Positions 22,639-30,905 of a stretch of DNA of 64,000 nucleotides are shown piece after piece. Positions within the stretch are counted from its first letter, which is position 1. Each line of letters opens with the position of its first letter. This DNA comes from Nocardioides acrostichi (GTDB lineage: Bacteria > Actinomycetota > Actinomycetes > Propionibacteriales > Nocardioidaceae). Below the pieces are notes generated by a model, which worked only from the letters and a program-made list of their open reading frames with translations, made no database searches and was not told the origin of the DNA. The stretch covers positions 558,001 to 622,000 of the forward strand of contig NZ_JADIVZ010000001.1 of assembly GCF_015319165.1 (NCBI RefSeq). Reading direction: 5' to 3'. The translations under genes were made by a program, and so were the position numbers.

Positions 22639-23297
22639 TCGGGCTCGCGGTCGTCGACGACCAGCAACTGGTCCGCGACGGCCTCACGATGATGCTGGAC
22701 AACGAGCCGGACATGCAGGTCCGGCTCGAGGCATCCAACGGCCGAGAGCTGCTCGACGCCCTCGAGGCCGGAGCACCGATCGACGCCGTGCTCCTCGACC
22801 TGCGGATGCCGGTTCTCGACGGCATCCAGACGCTGCACGAACTCAACCGCCAACCGCGGCGCCCGGCTGTCCTCGTGGTGACGACCTTCGACCGCGATGA
22901 GCTCGTCCTCGACGCGATCGCAGCCGGCGCAGACGGGTACATCCTGAAACGAACCAGCCGTCCAGATCTGATCGACGCCGTCCGGACCGTGGCGCAGGGC
23001 CGATCAGTCCTGGCACCAGACATCACCCGCGCTGTGCTGTCGAGGGTCCGGCAGCACACGCCCACCACACTCTCCACAGACATCCGCGAGTACCGCCTCA
23101 CTCCACGCGAGACCGACATACTCTCGCTCGTCGGCCACGGCCTGAACAACCACGAGATCGCCGTCCGACTCACACTCTCGACCCACACAGTCAAGACGCA
23201 CCTCACGAGTGTCCTGGCGAAAACCGGCAGCCGCGACCGCGTCCAAGCCGCGCTGCTTGCGATCCGAGCGGGCCTGACCGTCGACCACCGGCATTGA
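22635..23297 (+). CDS. NarL/LuxR-type response regulator
   Basis: 220 aa. Acid pocket VVDDQ, phosphoacceptor Asp55 in AVLLDLRMPVLDG, conserved Thr in VVTTFDRDE and Lys in GYILKRTS. LuxR HTH at the C-terminus: LTPRETDILSLVGHGLNNHE and STHTVKTHLTSVLAKTG. The GTG start overlaps the kinase stop. It probably binds the palindromes at 21396-21446 and controls the divergent lipid genes and itself. Confidence 0.9.
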   Translation: MIGLAVVDDQQLVRDGLTMMLDNEPDMQVRLEASNGRELLDALEAGAPIDAVLLDLRMPVLDGIQTLHELNRQPRRPAVLVVTTFDRDELVLDAIAAGADGYILKRTSRPDLIDAVRTVAQGRSVLAPDITRAVLSRVRQHTPTTLSTDIREYRLTPRETDILSLVGHGLNNHEIAVRLTLSTHTVKTHLTSVLAKTGSRDRVQAALLAIRAGLTVDHRH

Positions 23298-23324
23298 GCA
23301 CCGCACGAGCCGGATCCTAGGAAG

Positions 23325-23632
23325 GTGCTGCGCCAACTGGTGGTGGATGGCCCCGCTACCGCCAGGGCGGAGTTGGTGGCCGAGTCCAAACATGCGGTCC
23401 TGTTCGATCACAACGTACGCAAGGTGCCGATGGAGGAGATGGAGGCGCAGCCTTCGGCTTAGGGTCTCCCGTCGTGCGCCGCGACGGCACCCGCATCGCC
23501 AACGACCTCATCGCCGACAACGGCGTCAAGCGCAACCCGCAGTACTTCGACGATCTCCTCCGCCTCGAGCTGGACATATGTGATCGGGAGCCGTTCGTGG
23601 GGATAGGCGGGCTCTACCAACTGATTGGGTAG
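23325..23632 (+). pseudogene. gene debris: two short remnant frames
   Basis: This 380-base stretch between the response regulator and the LanC-like gene has two short plus-strand frames. 23325-23462 reads VLRQLVVDGPATARAELVAE then SKHAVLFDHNVRKVPMEEM. 23474-23632 reads RRDGTRIANDLIADNGVKRN then PQYFDDLLRLELDICDREPF. Both have protein-like composition and codon use, but neither has a convincing ribosome site or a recognised family. They look like broken pieces of one or two genes. Confidence 0.35.
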
Positions 23633-23679
23633 AAGACCGCTAAGCGAGTTGACCGTGGTCGCAAGCCGATCGGCAACGG

Positions 23680-24903
23680 TCAACCGGGCTGCTCGAGCGG
23701 CATGGCGGCCAGGGCGCCGGGATGGTCGGGCCACTGGACCGCGTACCCGTCGAAACCGCCGTCGTTGAGTCGGGCGTACCGGAGCAGCTCGCGAACGATG
23801 CCCGCATTGCCCATGGCCCATCCGGCTAGTGGTTCAAGCTCCGACGGACTTGCTCGATATTCGTAGTTTGACCAGCGCGCGCCGGCCTCATCGATGGTTG
23901 CCCGCGCCCTGAGGTCGTCGACGAGGACGTCTGCGAAGTGGAAGTCGTCGCCGCGCTCCACGATCCGGTCGCAGGCCAGCGCGAGCACCCCTGCTGTTCC
24001 ACAGCATCGGCCGTTGTTGTCCCAGAATCCCGGCCGGGTCCGGGTCGGCAGCCCGGATCTTGTGATCGTGCGCCAGCAGCGGTCGGCAAGGTCGACCCAG
24101 ATCGAGTCTCCCGTGACCCATGCGAGCTGGCGGAAAACCTGCGCGTCCCCAGCTGGGCCGTTGCACCAGCCGAGGCTGTACCGCTCGATCAGCTCAGGCC
24201 GGTGCGGCGGATCGGAGTGCGCAACGAGGAAGCCCTCGGGATCCGCCTCGTTACGCCTCACCACGTCTGCTGCTCCAGCGAGAGCTAGCTCGATCAGGTC
24301 CTCCCTTGCGGCAGCTTGTCCGACCGCGGCCAGCGAATAGACGATGCCCAAGGTGCCATGCGCAATGTGGTGCGATCGTGGCGGCGATGGCTGAACCGGC
24401 CAGTTCACGCCATGTGCTGTTCTGTCCGCCTTCGCGAGGTACGGCGTCACAGCCATCACGGCCAGATTCACCTCACCCGACCACAATGCGCCGAGCCCGA
24501 TCCCAGCATTGCCGACCAACAGCTCGAACATCTCGTTCCAGCGTTCACCATCGAATCGATCCTGGATCCGACTCAGTGCACGGTCGGCTGCTTCGTCCCG
24601 GCCGAGTGATCGCAGCGAACCCGCGACGCCGGCCAAGCCGAAGTACAGAGAGCAGTCCTCGAGACTTTCGACCCGTGCCGCCAGCGCATCCCCAACAGCG
24701 GCAGCAGCGTGGGCATAGCGCGCATCACCGAAGTGCTCGGCGGCATCGTGCAGCGCGAGAGCCACGCCCGCCTGCCCGTGGTAAAGGGAAGGGTCCTCCG
24801 AATCAGCGGCATGCCCATTGAGGAGCCAGTCGACCGCCGACCGCGCGAGGCGGTTGGCCCCTTCGGCGCGGGCGGCGCGGGCGGCGCGGTCGGCGATCAC
24901 CAT
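23680..24903 (-). CDS. LanC-like (lanthionine synthetase C family) protein with CCG zinc motif
   Basis: 407 aa. Double alpha-barrel repeat pattern with recurring G-x-A-G-x-G turns: YHGQAGVALAL, YFGLAGVAGSL, VGNAGIGLGAL, AHGTLGIVYSL, WAMGNAGIVRELL. Likely zinc ligands are Cys247 in GWCNGPAG and Cys300-Cys301 in GRCCGTAG; classical LanC has Cys-His-Gly at the second site. His182 in IAHGTLG matches the catalytic His. LanC proteins add Cys thiols to dehydrated residues, but no LanB, LanM or precursor gene is nearby, so it may be a stand-alone LanC-like protein of other function. Lower GC than core genes. Confidence 0.78.
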   Translation of the reverse strand: MVIADRAARAARAEGANRLARSAVDWLLNGHAADSEDPSLYHGQAGVALALHDAAEHFGDARYAHAAAAVGDALAARVESLEDCSLYFGLAGVAGSLRSLGRDEAADRALSRIQDRFDGERWNEMFELLVGNAGIGLGALWSGEVNLAVMAVTPYLAKADRTAHGVNWPVQPSPPRSHHIAHGTLGIVYSLAAVGQAAAREDLIELALAGAADVVRRNEADPEGFLVAHSDPPHRPELIERYSLGWCNGPAGDAQVFRQLAWVTGDSIWVDLADRCWRTITRSGLPTRTRPGFWDNNGRCCGTAGVLALACDRIVERGDDFHFADVLVDDLRARATIDEAGARWSNYEYRASPSELEPLAGWAMGNAGIVRELLRYARLNDGGFDGYAVQWPDHPGALAAMPLEQPG

Positions 24904-24982
24904 GTCCCGACCCTATGGCGAATCACCCCGCCATCGGCCCAGCGCACATTCGACGGCTCATGTCATCGCCGCTACGGGAATC

Positions 24983-25003
24983 ACCTGCGGCAACGCCGCA
25001 GGT
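24983..25003 (-). terminator. GC hairpin at the island/core boundary
   Basis: ACCTGCGGC and GCCGCAGGT form a perfect nine-base stem around AAC. It lies 143 bases past the CrtI-like stop, reading leftwards, and 80 bases before the LanC-like start. There is no U-tract. The rest of 24904-25145 shows nothing clear. Confidence 0.4.
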
Positions 25004-25145
25004 CACGGGGCGCGAGCGCCACTCGGCATCCCGCAAGCCCCCGCCCGGACGTCTTTTCGATGACGGCGCCCTCTGCGGCGAGGCTGGGGCGCAACCGACG
25101 GCGGCGGTTCGAGCCGACCTCATCGCGGGGGAGCGTCGCTGCAGA

Positions 25146-26459
25146 TCAGGCGGGGCCGATGGCTTCGGCCACCAGCGCTGCCGAGAGGCCGACATAGGGG
25201 ACGCCGGCACCGGGGGTGGCGTGGGCGCCAGCGGCGAAGACGCCGGGGATGGGGGTGTCGGGGCCGAGGCGCTGACGGACGGTTCCGCGGCCCTGCCACA
25301 ACACGCCCATCGGGCTCTGGCCCCACTGCTCGACCAGGGTGAGGGGAGTGCGGTCGATGCGATGCACCACCCGCCCCCGCACGTCGAGGTGCTCGCGGGC
25401 CAGAGCGCGCAGGACGTCCTCGGCGATCCGGCCACGACCCAGCACGGTCCAGGCGACGGTGCCTGGAGGCGCCTCGCCGCCGGGCCGCACCACGAGCAGC
25501 GGGTCGCCGTGCAGTACCACCTCGTGCGTGAGCTCGGGCACCGGCTCCTCGAGGCCGACGTGGGTCACCACCGGGGGGATCGCCGGCATCGTGCGGTGCA
25601 CGTGCCTGGCCAGGGCGGGCAGTTGGCGCGGGTCGATCGCGCAGACCACGACCTCGGCTGGCACCTCGTCGGGCAGGTCGTCCTGGGAGACGGCAACGGC
25701 CGAGACCCGGCCGCCGCCGAGCACGAGATCCCGGGCGCGGACGCCGAGCCGCACGGCGACACCGCGCGTGTCGAGCCGCTCCACCAGGAGATCGGTGATG
25801 CGCGCCAGGCCGCCGGCCGGTGCCCAGAGGCCGAACGTCTGCTCCAGGTAGGCCACGAGTCCGGCCCACGCGGGCACGTTGCGCAGGTCGTGCCCCTCCA
25901 TCACGAACGGGTGGCTGGCCACCAGGCGCGGCCGCTCGTCGCGGAAGGTGCGGCGTAGCCGTTTGTGCAGCATCTCGCGGGAGTCCAGGCGAGCGGTCAC
26001 CTCCGGGGGGAGGGCGTCGCGCTGCCACGGCCGCTCGAACACGTGCTGGCGCAGCACCTCCCAGTCCTCGGCGTAGCCCTCGACGTACTTTGTCCACTGC
26101 TCGCCGAGCCCGTCGCGCACGGCGTCCCAAGCCCGGGCCTGCGCGCCGCGCGACCCGCCGGGCAGCGTCAGCACGGTGTCGTCGTCGAAGCGGTGCTCGC
26201 GCACGATCTCGCGCGGCTCGAGGTCCAGCTCGCGTTCGAGCGGACGACCGGTCTTGCGGAAGAGGTCGCGCAGCACCGCGGGGAGCAGTGTGGCGCTGGC
26301 GCCGGCGTCCCACGAGAACCCCTCGGCCTCGACGCGTCCGGCCGCACCTCCGAGCTGGTGCGAGCGCTCGAGCAGTGTGACCTCGTGGCCGTTCTTGGCC
26401 AGCCGGAGGGCCGAGGCCAGGCCGCCGAGACCCCCGCCGATCACCACCACGTTCGCCAC
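25146..26459 (-). CDS. phytoene desaturase-like FAD-dependent oxidoreductase (CrtI family)
   Basis: 437 aa. N-terminal Rossmann dinucleotide site VVVIGGGLGGLASALRLAKN then LLERSHQLGGAAGR, typical of CrtI and related amine-oxidase-like flavoproteins. The C-terminal FAD motif is PGVFAAGAHATPGAGVPYVG. It is shorter than true CrtI (about 500 aa), so it is probably a related NAD(P)/FAD oxidoreductase of unknown substrate. It lies 11 bases behind the YbaK-like gene and may share its transcript. The carotenoid-cleavage-type enzyme on the far side of 27.0 kb makes a carotenoid-related role tempting, but unproven. Confidence 0.75.
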   Translation of the reverse strand: MANVVVIGGGLGGLASALRLAKNGHEVTLLERSHQLGGAAGRVEAEGFSWDAGASATLLPAVLRDLFRKTGRPLERELDLEPREIVREHRFDDDTVLTLPGGSRGAQARAWDAVRDGLGEQWTKYVEGYAEDWEVLRQHVFERPWQRDALPPEVTARLDSREMLHKRLRRTFRDERPRLVASHPFVMEGHDLRNVPAWAGLVAYLEQTFGLWAPAGGLARITDLLVERLDTRGVAVRLGVRARDLVLGGGRVSAVAVSQDDLPDEVPAEVVVCAIDPRQLPALARHVHRTMPAIPPVVTHVGLEEPVPELTHEVVLHGDPLLVVRPGGEAPPGTVAWTVLGRGRIAEDVLRALAREHLDVRGRVVHRIDRTPLTLVEQWGQSPMGVLWQGRGTVRQRLGPDTPIPGVFAAGAHATPGAGVPYVGLSAALVAEAIGPA

Positions 26460-26469
26460 GGCGCCGACC

Positions 26470-26979
26470 CTAGGCCATGCCCTCGGGCTCGACGTCGACC
26501 TCGATCGCGCCCGTGAGGCGTGCCAGCTCCTCGTAGGTCGTCGAGAAGACGGCGGCCGGATGCCCAGCCGCAGCCCAGACCACGGGGTGACGGCGCAGCC
26601 ACGGGTCGAGCCAGGTGGGCACGGGGGCGGGGTGCCCCAACGGAGAGACCCCGCCGATCACCTGCCCGGTGTGTCGTCGTACGAAGTCGGGCGAGGCTCG
26701 CGTGAGGGCGGCTCGGCCGATGCGGGCCGCCGTCGCACGCACGTCGACACGGTGCGCACCCGAGGTGAGCACCAGGACCGGCTCGCCCTCGGCATCGAAG
26801 AGCAGGCTGTTGGCGATGGCTCCGACCTCGCACCCCAGCGCTTCGGCGGCCAGCGCCGCGGTGTGCACCCCTGCGGGCAGGACGACGATCTCGCCGGTGC
26901 CGCCGAGCGCATGGTGGGCGGCGCGGAACCGGGCGACGCCGGGGTGCTCGTCGTCGGGGCGCGGAGCGGCAGGAGACAT
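26470..26979 (-). CDS. YbaK/ProX-type aminoacyl-tRNA deacylase domain protein
   Basis: 169 aa. Trans-editing fold that hydrolyses mischarged tRNAs such as Cys-tRNA-Pro or Ala-tRNA-Pro. Key stretches: HTAALAAEALGCEVGAIANS (substrate pocket), VLVLTSGAHRVD, and TGQVIGGVSPLGHPAPVPTW, which carries the conserved GG-x-P-x-G signature. ATG at 26979 is chosen because upstream residues are not family-like. Divergent from the carotenoid oxygenase gene across 163 bases that include the MarR-type operators. Confidence 0.82.
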   Translation of the reverse strand: MSPAAPRPDDEHPGVARFRAAHHALGGTGEIVVLPAGVHTAALAAEALGCEVGAIANSLLFDAEGEPVLVLTSGAHRVDVRATAARIGRAALTRASPDFVRRHTGQVIGGVSPLGHPAPVPTWLDPWLRRHPVVWAAAGHPAAVFSTTYEELARLTGAIEVDVEPEGMA

Positions 26980-27054
26980 GCTGCGCAGGCTACGTGCCTG
27001 CACCGAGGTCGCGGGCGAGGCGACGCGTCGTGACCCCAGGGTGCCGTATTGAGA

Positions 27055-27099
27055 GTTGTATAACGCAACCTTGACGGTTGCACGATACAACTCTAGAGT
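27055..27099 (+). promoter_or_regulatory. carotenoid oxygenase promoter with two MarR-type operators
   Basis: TTGACG (27071-27076), 17-base spacer, TAGAGT (27094-27099): a good sigma-70-like promoter. Operator GTTGTATAACGCAAC (27055-27069) abuts the -35, and GTTGCACGATACAAC (27077-27091) fills the spacer. Both match the third site upstream of marR. Binding would block the promoter. Confidence 0.75.
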
Positions 27100-27142
27100 C
27101 GTGTCGACGTCCGGATCTTGGACGTCGGAGAGGTGAGAGACC

Positions 27143-28747
27143 ATGTCGACAGCACCGACCACGCCGGGGCGGATCGCGCCGGGCGCCCTGTCCGATGAGC
27201 GCTACGCCACGATCGACGAGCAGTTGGACGCGCCGACCTACAACCGCACCAGCCCCTACGACGTCCCGGGGTACCGGCCCGTGCGTTGGGAGCTCGGGCA
27301 CACCGAGGTCGAGGTCTCCGGAGCCCTGCCGGCCGACCTGGAGGGGGTCTACCTACGCAACGGCACCAACGTGCAGTTCGACGCCGAACGGGTGCGGCTG
27401 CACGCGTTCAACGGCGCCGGGATGATCCATCAGATCCAGATCCTCGACGGCACGGCGACCTACGCCAATGCCTACGTCCGCACGCCGCGGTTCGAGGCCG
27501 AGCAGGAGGCGGGTCGTGAGATCTACGTCGAGTTCTCCGACCTCTCGACCGCGGGGCCCCTCGCGCTCAGCAAGATCGGCCTGGTCGAGGAACAGGCACG
27601 GAGGGGACTGATCCCGCTGGTCGACCCGTTCGAGCGGACGCCCGGCTCGACATCGATCCGCTACCACCACGGCCGGCTGTACTGCCTGCAGGAGACCGGC
27701 TACGCCTTCGTGCTCGACGCTCGTTTCGAGGATGGACGGCTCGTGCTCGACGGCACCGGTCGCCTCGAGACCTGGGACGGGGAGTGGGAGGGGCCGTTCT
27801 CCGCACACCCGCGGATCGAGCCCGGCAGTGGCGACGTCTACAACCTCTCCGTCACACCCGAGGGCCGGATCGTGGCCGGACAGCTCAGCGAGGGGGAGCT
27901 GGTCCGGCAGGCTCCGGTCCACCAGCAGGGCAGCGCCGGCGAGGGACAGATGGGCTGGCTGCACGACTTCTTCCTGACCGAGAACTACCTGGTCTTCCCC
28001 GATATCTCGTTGCGCAGGGATCCGCAGGGCTTGCAGCGAACCGACGGCAGCGTGTTCGTCTTCGACGAGGCCGCGCCGCTGCGGTGGGGCGTGCTGCCGC
28101 GGGCCTTCGACGCCGAGACGCAGGTGCGGTGGTTCACCACCGATCAGGCCGCCACCGTCTGGCACGTCATCAACGCCTGGGAGCGACCCAGTGCCTCGGG
28201 GGGCGCCGAGATCGTGCTGTTCTCGCCCTCCTTCTCGACCTATCCCTCGACCGTCCCGATCCACACGCCCGAGGAGCCTCCGGCCCAGGTCCGCACCTGG
28301 ACGCTCGACCTCGACACCGGCGAGGTCAGCGACCAGCGGCTGCTGCTCGACCACGGCTACGAGCGGCCGAGCCTCAACCTGGACTACGTCGGGAGGCCCA
28401 GCCGCTACTCCTACCTGCTCGACGAGCACGGCGACGGCTACATGGGCGTCGGCGTGGCCAAGTTCGACATGGTCGAGGAGGAGGTGGTCGGCTACCTCGA
28501 CTACGGCGGCATGTACGGCGGCGAGGCGCTCTTCGTGCCCCGTCCGGAGGCGCAGGCCGAGGACGACGGCTACCTGCTCGACCTGCTGATGAGCGAGGAC
28601 CGCGCCGACCTGATCGTGATCGACGCCGCCACCATGACCGAGCTGGCCCGGCTGCACCTGCCTCGTCGGGTTCCCTTCGGCGTCCATGCCTGCTGGCTGA
28701 CCCCAGACGAGCTGGGTGCCGTCGAGAGGTTCACGCCCGCGCCATGA
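27143..28747 (+). CDS. carotenoid oxygenase family protein (RPE65/CCD type)
   Basis: 534 aa, full length. Iron(II) enzymes of this family split double bonds of apocarotenoids, stilbenes or lignin-derived phenols. Four His ligands of the seven-bladed propeller are visible: His222 (FSAHPRIEP), His274 (GWLHDFFLTENY), His341 (TVWHVINAWE) and His515 (PFGVHACW). GVYLRNGTNVQF near residue 68 is the usual first-blade motif. GGAGAGGTGAG precedes the ATG. It leads a cassette with a MarR regulator and an aldo/keto reductase that could reduce the aldehyde product. Confidence 0.9.
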   Translation: MSTAPTTPGRIAPGALSDERYATIDEQLDAPTYNRTSPYDVPGYRPVRWELGHTEVEVSGALPADLEGVYLRNGTNVQFDAERVRLHAFNGAGMIHQIQILDGTATYANAYVRTPRFEAEQEAGREIYVEFSDLSTAGPLALSKIGLVEEQARRGLIPLVDPFERTPGSTSIRYHHGRLYCLQETGYAFVLDARFEDGRLVLDGTGRLETWDGEWEGPFSAHPRIEPGSGDVYNLSVTPEGRIVAGQLSEGELVRQAPVHQQGSAGEGQMGWLHDFFLTENYLVFPDISLRRDPQGLQRTDGSVFVFDEAAPLRWGVLPRAFDAETQVRWFTTDQAATVWHVINAWERPSASGGAEIVLFSPSFSTYPSTVPIHTPEEPPAQVRTWTLDLDTGEVSDQRLLLDHGYERPSLNLDYVGRPSRYSYLLDEHGDGYMGVGVAKFDMVEEEVVGYLDYGGMYGGEALFVPRPEAQAEDDGYLLDLLMSEDRADLIVIDAATMTELARLHLPRRVPFGVHACWLTPDELGAVERFTPAP

Positions 28748-28749
28748 GA

Positions 28750-28764
28750 GTTGCGTGATGCAAC
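28750..28764. promoter_or_regulatory. MarR autoregulatory operator
   Basis: GTTGCGTGATGCAAC, perfect GTTGC/GCAAC arms, the third copy of the motif. It sits just upstream of a TAGGTT -10 (28767-28772) that lies six bases before the marR ATG, so repression of marR by its own product and a leaderless marR mRNA are both likely. Confidence 0.7.
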
Positions 28765-28778
28765 GCTAGGTTGGCGAC

Positions 28779-29237
28779 ATGGACGCCCCCGATCCGATCG
28801 ACGTGATCCACGACCAGATCATCCGGTTCTCTCGCAACGCCCGGATGTGGCAGCACGAGATGTACGGCGAACTCTCCTTCGTGGCCTACGCGGTGCTGAC
28901 CTTCGTCGCTGCCAGCGAGTGTGCCCACGCCGCCGACCTCGCCGCCGCCTACGGACTCGACAAGTCGACGGTGAGCCGCCAGATCGGCGAGTTGGTGGGT
29001 CGAGAGCTGCTGGAGCGCAGCCCCGATCCACGCCACGCCCGGATGCAGCGGCTCGAGGTGACGACGCAGGGCAAGCGCGTGCTCCGCGCCATCCGCCGCA
29101 GGCAGCGGCGCGGCCTCGCCGAGAGCCTCGCCGGCTGGCCGCCCGAGGACATAGAGACCTTCAGCACCCTGTTCGCGCGGTTCGTGTACCACCTCGACGC
29201 GGCCACGCACGAAGCGACCACCAACCCGACTCACTAG
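28779..29237 (+). CDS. MarR-family transcriptional regulator
   Basis: 152 aa winged-helix dimer. Recognition helix region AAAYGLDKSTVSRQIGELVG, then the wing LERSPDPRHARMQRLEVT with the conserved D-x-R salt-bridge pattern. N- and C-terminal helices form the dimer. It probably represses the carotenoid oxygenase gene and itself through the GTTGY-n5-RCAAC sites, with a phenolic or apocarotenoid ligand releasing it. Ligand is inferred from the neighbouring enzymes only. Confidence 0.88.
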   Translation: MDAPDPIDVIHDQIIRFSRNARMWQHEMYGELSFVAYAVLTFVAASECAHAADLAAAYGLDKSTVSRQIGELVGRELLERSPDPRHARMQRLEVTTQGKRVLRAIRRRQRRGLAESLAGWPPEDIETFSTLFARFVYHLDAATHEATTNPTH

Positions 29238-29247
29238 GAGGACGATC

Positions 29248-30234
29248 ATGGACGAAGTAGCTCTCGGCACGCAGGGCCTGCGGGTCTCGCCACTGGGCCT
29301 GGGATGCATGGGGATGAGCGCCTTCTACGGCGACCGGGACGACGAAGCGGAGTCGGTGGCGACGATCCGCCGAGCCGTGGAGCTCGGGGTGACCCTGTTC
29401 GACACCGCCGAGATCTACGGGCCCTTCGCGAACGAGAAGCTGCTGGGAAAGGCCCTCGAGGGCCTGCGCGACCAGGTCGTCGTCGCCACCAAGTTCGCGA
29501 CCGAGATCGACGACGACGGCACCATCGGTGCCATCAACGGCACACCGGCGTACGCCAAGCGCGCCCTGGAGCGCTCGCTGCGCCACCTCGGCACGGACCA
29601 CGTCGATCTGTACTACCTGCACCGAGTCGACCCGAGTGTGCCCATCGAGGAGACCGTCGGTGCGATGGGGGAGATGGTGACCGACGGCAAGGTGCGTTAC
29701 ATCGGACTCTCCGAGACCTCCGCCGAGACGCTCCGGGCGGCACACGCCACCTTCCCGATCACGGCCCTGCAAAGCGAGTACTCCCTCTTCGAGCGCGACG
29801 CCGAGCACAACGGCGTCCTCGACACGGCGCGCGAACTCGGCATCGGATTCGTCCCGTTCTCGCCACTGGGCCGCGGATTCCTCAGCGGCCGCTACCAGCG
29901 CGCCGGCGACCTGCCCGAAGGCGACGCGCGCCGCGCACTGCCTCGCTTCTCCGAGGAGGCGATCGCCGCCAACCTGCGCATCGTCGACGCCCTGGGCGTG
30001 ATCGCAGAGTCGAAGGGATGCAGCACCGCCCAGCTCGCGCTCGCCTGGACCATGGCCGCCGGCACCGTGCCCATCCCCGGCACGACTCGCCGTTCGCGAC
30101 TGGAAGAGAACGTCGCGTCGGCCGACATCGTTCTCGACGACGACGATCTCCGACGCATCGACGCCGCCTCGCCCCACGGCGGTGCGACGGGCCACCGGAA
30201 CACCGAAGCCGCCATGGCGCGCGATCGGCTCTAG
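29248..30234 (+). CDS. aldo/keto reductase
   Basis: 328 aa NADPH-dependent TIM-barrel oxidoreductase. Catalytic tetrad: Asp52 and Tyr57 (FDTAEIYG), Lys82 (VATKFA) and His125 (YYLHRVD). GLGCMGMSAFYG is typical of the YajO/AKR13-like group, and IPGTTRRSRLEENV binds the cofactor phosphate. AGGAGGACG precedes the ATG, ten bases after the marR stop, so they share a transcript. It may reduce the aldehyde released by the oxygenase. Confidence 0.9.
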   Translation: MDEVALGTQGLRVSPLGLGCMGMSAFYGDRDDEAESVATIRRAVELGVTLFDTAEIYGPFANEKLLGKALEGLRDQVVVATKFATEIDDDGTIGAINGTPAYAKRALERSLRHLGTDHVDLYYLHRVDPSVPIEETVGAMGEMVTDGKVRYIGLSETSAETLRAAHATFPITALQSEYSLFERDAEHNGVLDTARELGIGFVPFSPLGRGFLSGRYQRAGDLPEGDARRALPRFSEEAIAANLRIVDALGVIAESKGCSTAQLALAWTMAAGTVPIPGTTRRSRLEENVASADIVLDDDDLRRIDAASPHGGATGHRNTEAAMARDRL

Positions 30235-30322
30235 CCAGCGGCGCGCTCCCGAGGTCTGTGAACCGTTGGCGCCGCCAGGCCGGACTCGCGAAGAGATCAC
30301 GGCATCCCTAGAGTCGGACTCC

Positions 30323-30832
30323 ATGAACGACGCTCCCACTCCTCCCGTGACGCTGCGACTCTCGCTGCGCCTGTTGGGCGGCCTGGTTCTGCTCGGGCTC
30401 GTGACCGTGGTGCTGACCCGGGTGTTGCGCAACGACCTGGTGCTCAACTGGGCGATGGGGCACGAGAGCGCGGCCGAGGTGGTGCAGCGGCAGGGGCTGG
30501 CCTACCTGATCCGGGAGCAGCCGATCGCCGTGCCGCAGTTCTTTCCGGTCGCGGCCACCCTGTTCGTCGTGATGGCCTGCCTCATCGGGGTGCTCGGCGT
30601 CTTCTTCGCGCACGGGCACCACTGGGCCCGCGTGTGCCTCACCGCGTTGCTCCTGGCGGCCGCCGTCGCGACGGGCAGCGGACTGGCCGTGCACCCGCCC
30701 GCGACCTTCGAGGCTCTGAGCTATCTGGCGCTCGCCGTCGTCCTGGGCATCCTCGTCACGATGTGGCACCCCCTCACCAGCCGGTTCCTCAAGGCCATGC
30801 GAGCGCGCGTCAGCTCCGGCGCCATCGCCTGA
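30323..30832 (+). CDS. four-helix membrane protein, unknown
   Basis: 169 aa. Four transmembrane segments near residues 15-33, 71-94, 100-120 and 130-148, with a loop AEVVQRQGLAYLIREQPIAV after the first. No catalytic motif. TAGAGT (30309-30314) eight bases before the ATG may give a near-leaderless transcript. Neighbours offer no functional clue. Confidence 0.65.
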   Translation: MNDAPTPPVTLRLSLRLLGGLVLLGLVTVVLTRVLRNDLVLNWAMGHESAAEVVQRQGLAYLIREQPIAVPQFFPVAATLFVVMACLIGVLGVFFAHGHHWARVCLTALLLAAAVATGSGLAVHPPATFEALSYLALAVVLGILVTMWHPLTSRFLKAMRARVSSGAIA

Positions 30833-30833
30833 C

Positions 30834-30879
30834 TTCTCGCCTGGCTTCTCGCTGGCTTCTCGCCTGGCTTCTCGCTGGG
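30834..30879 (+). repeat. 23-bp tandem duplication after the membrane protein gene
   Basis: Two copies of a 23-base unit made of CTTCTCGCCTGG plus CTTCTCGCTGG, directly after the stop codon. Probably replication slippage. Confidence 0.6.
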
Positions 30880-30905
30880 CCTGCCGGTCCGTCGTCGGCT
30901 CGCTC

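Noticed and set aside
23680-24903. A lanthipeptide gene cluster around the LanC-like gene
   Set aside because: No precursor with a Cys/Ser/Thr-rich core, no dehydratase, protease or transporter nearby. The truncated secreted protein at 19894 has a Sec signal peptide, not a RiPP leader.
17170-25145. Prophage or integrative element
   Set aside because: No integrase, excisionase, phage structural or conjugation gene, and no att-like direct repeats were seen.
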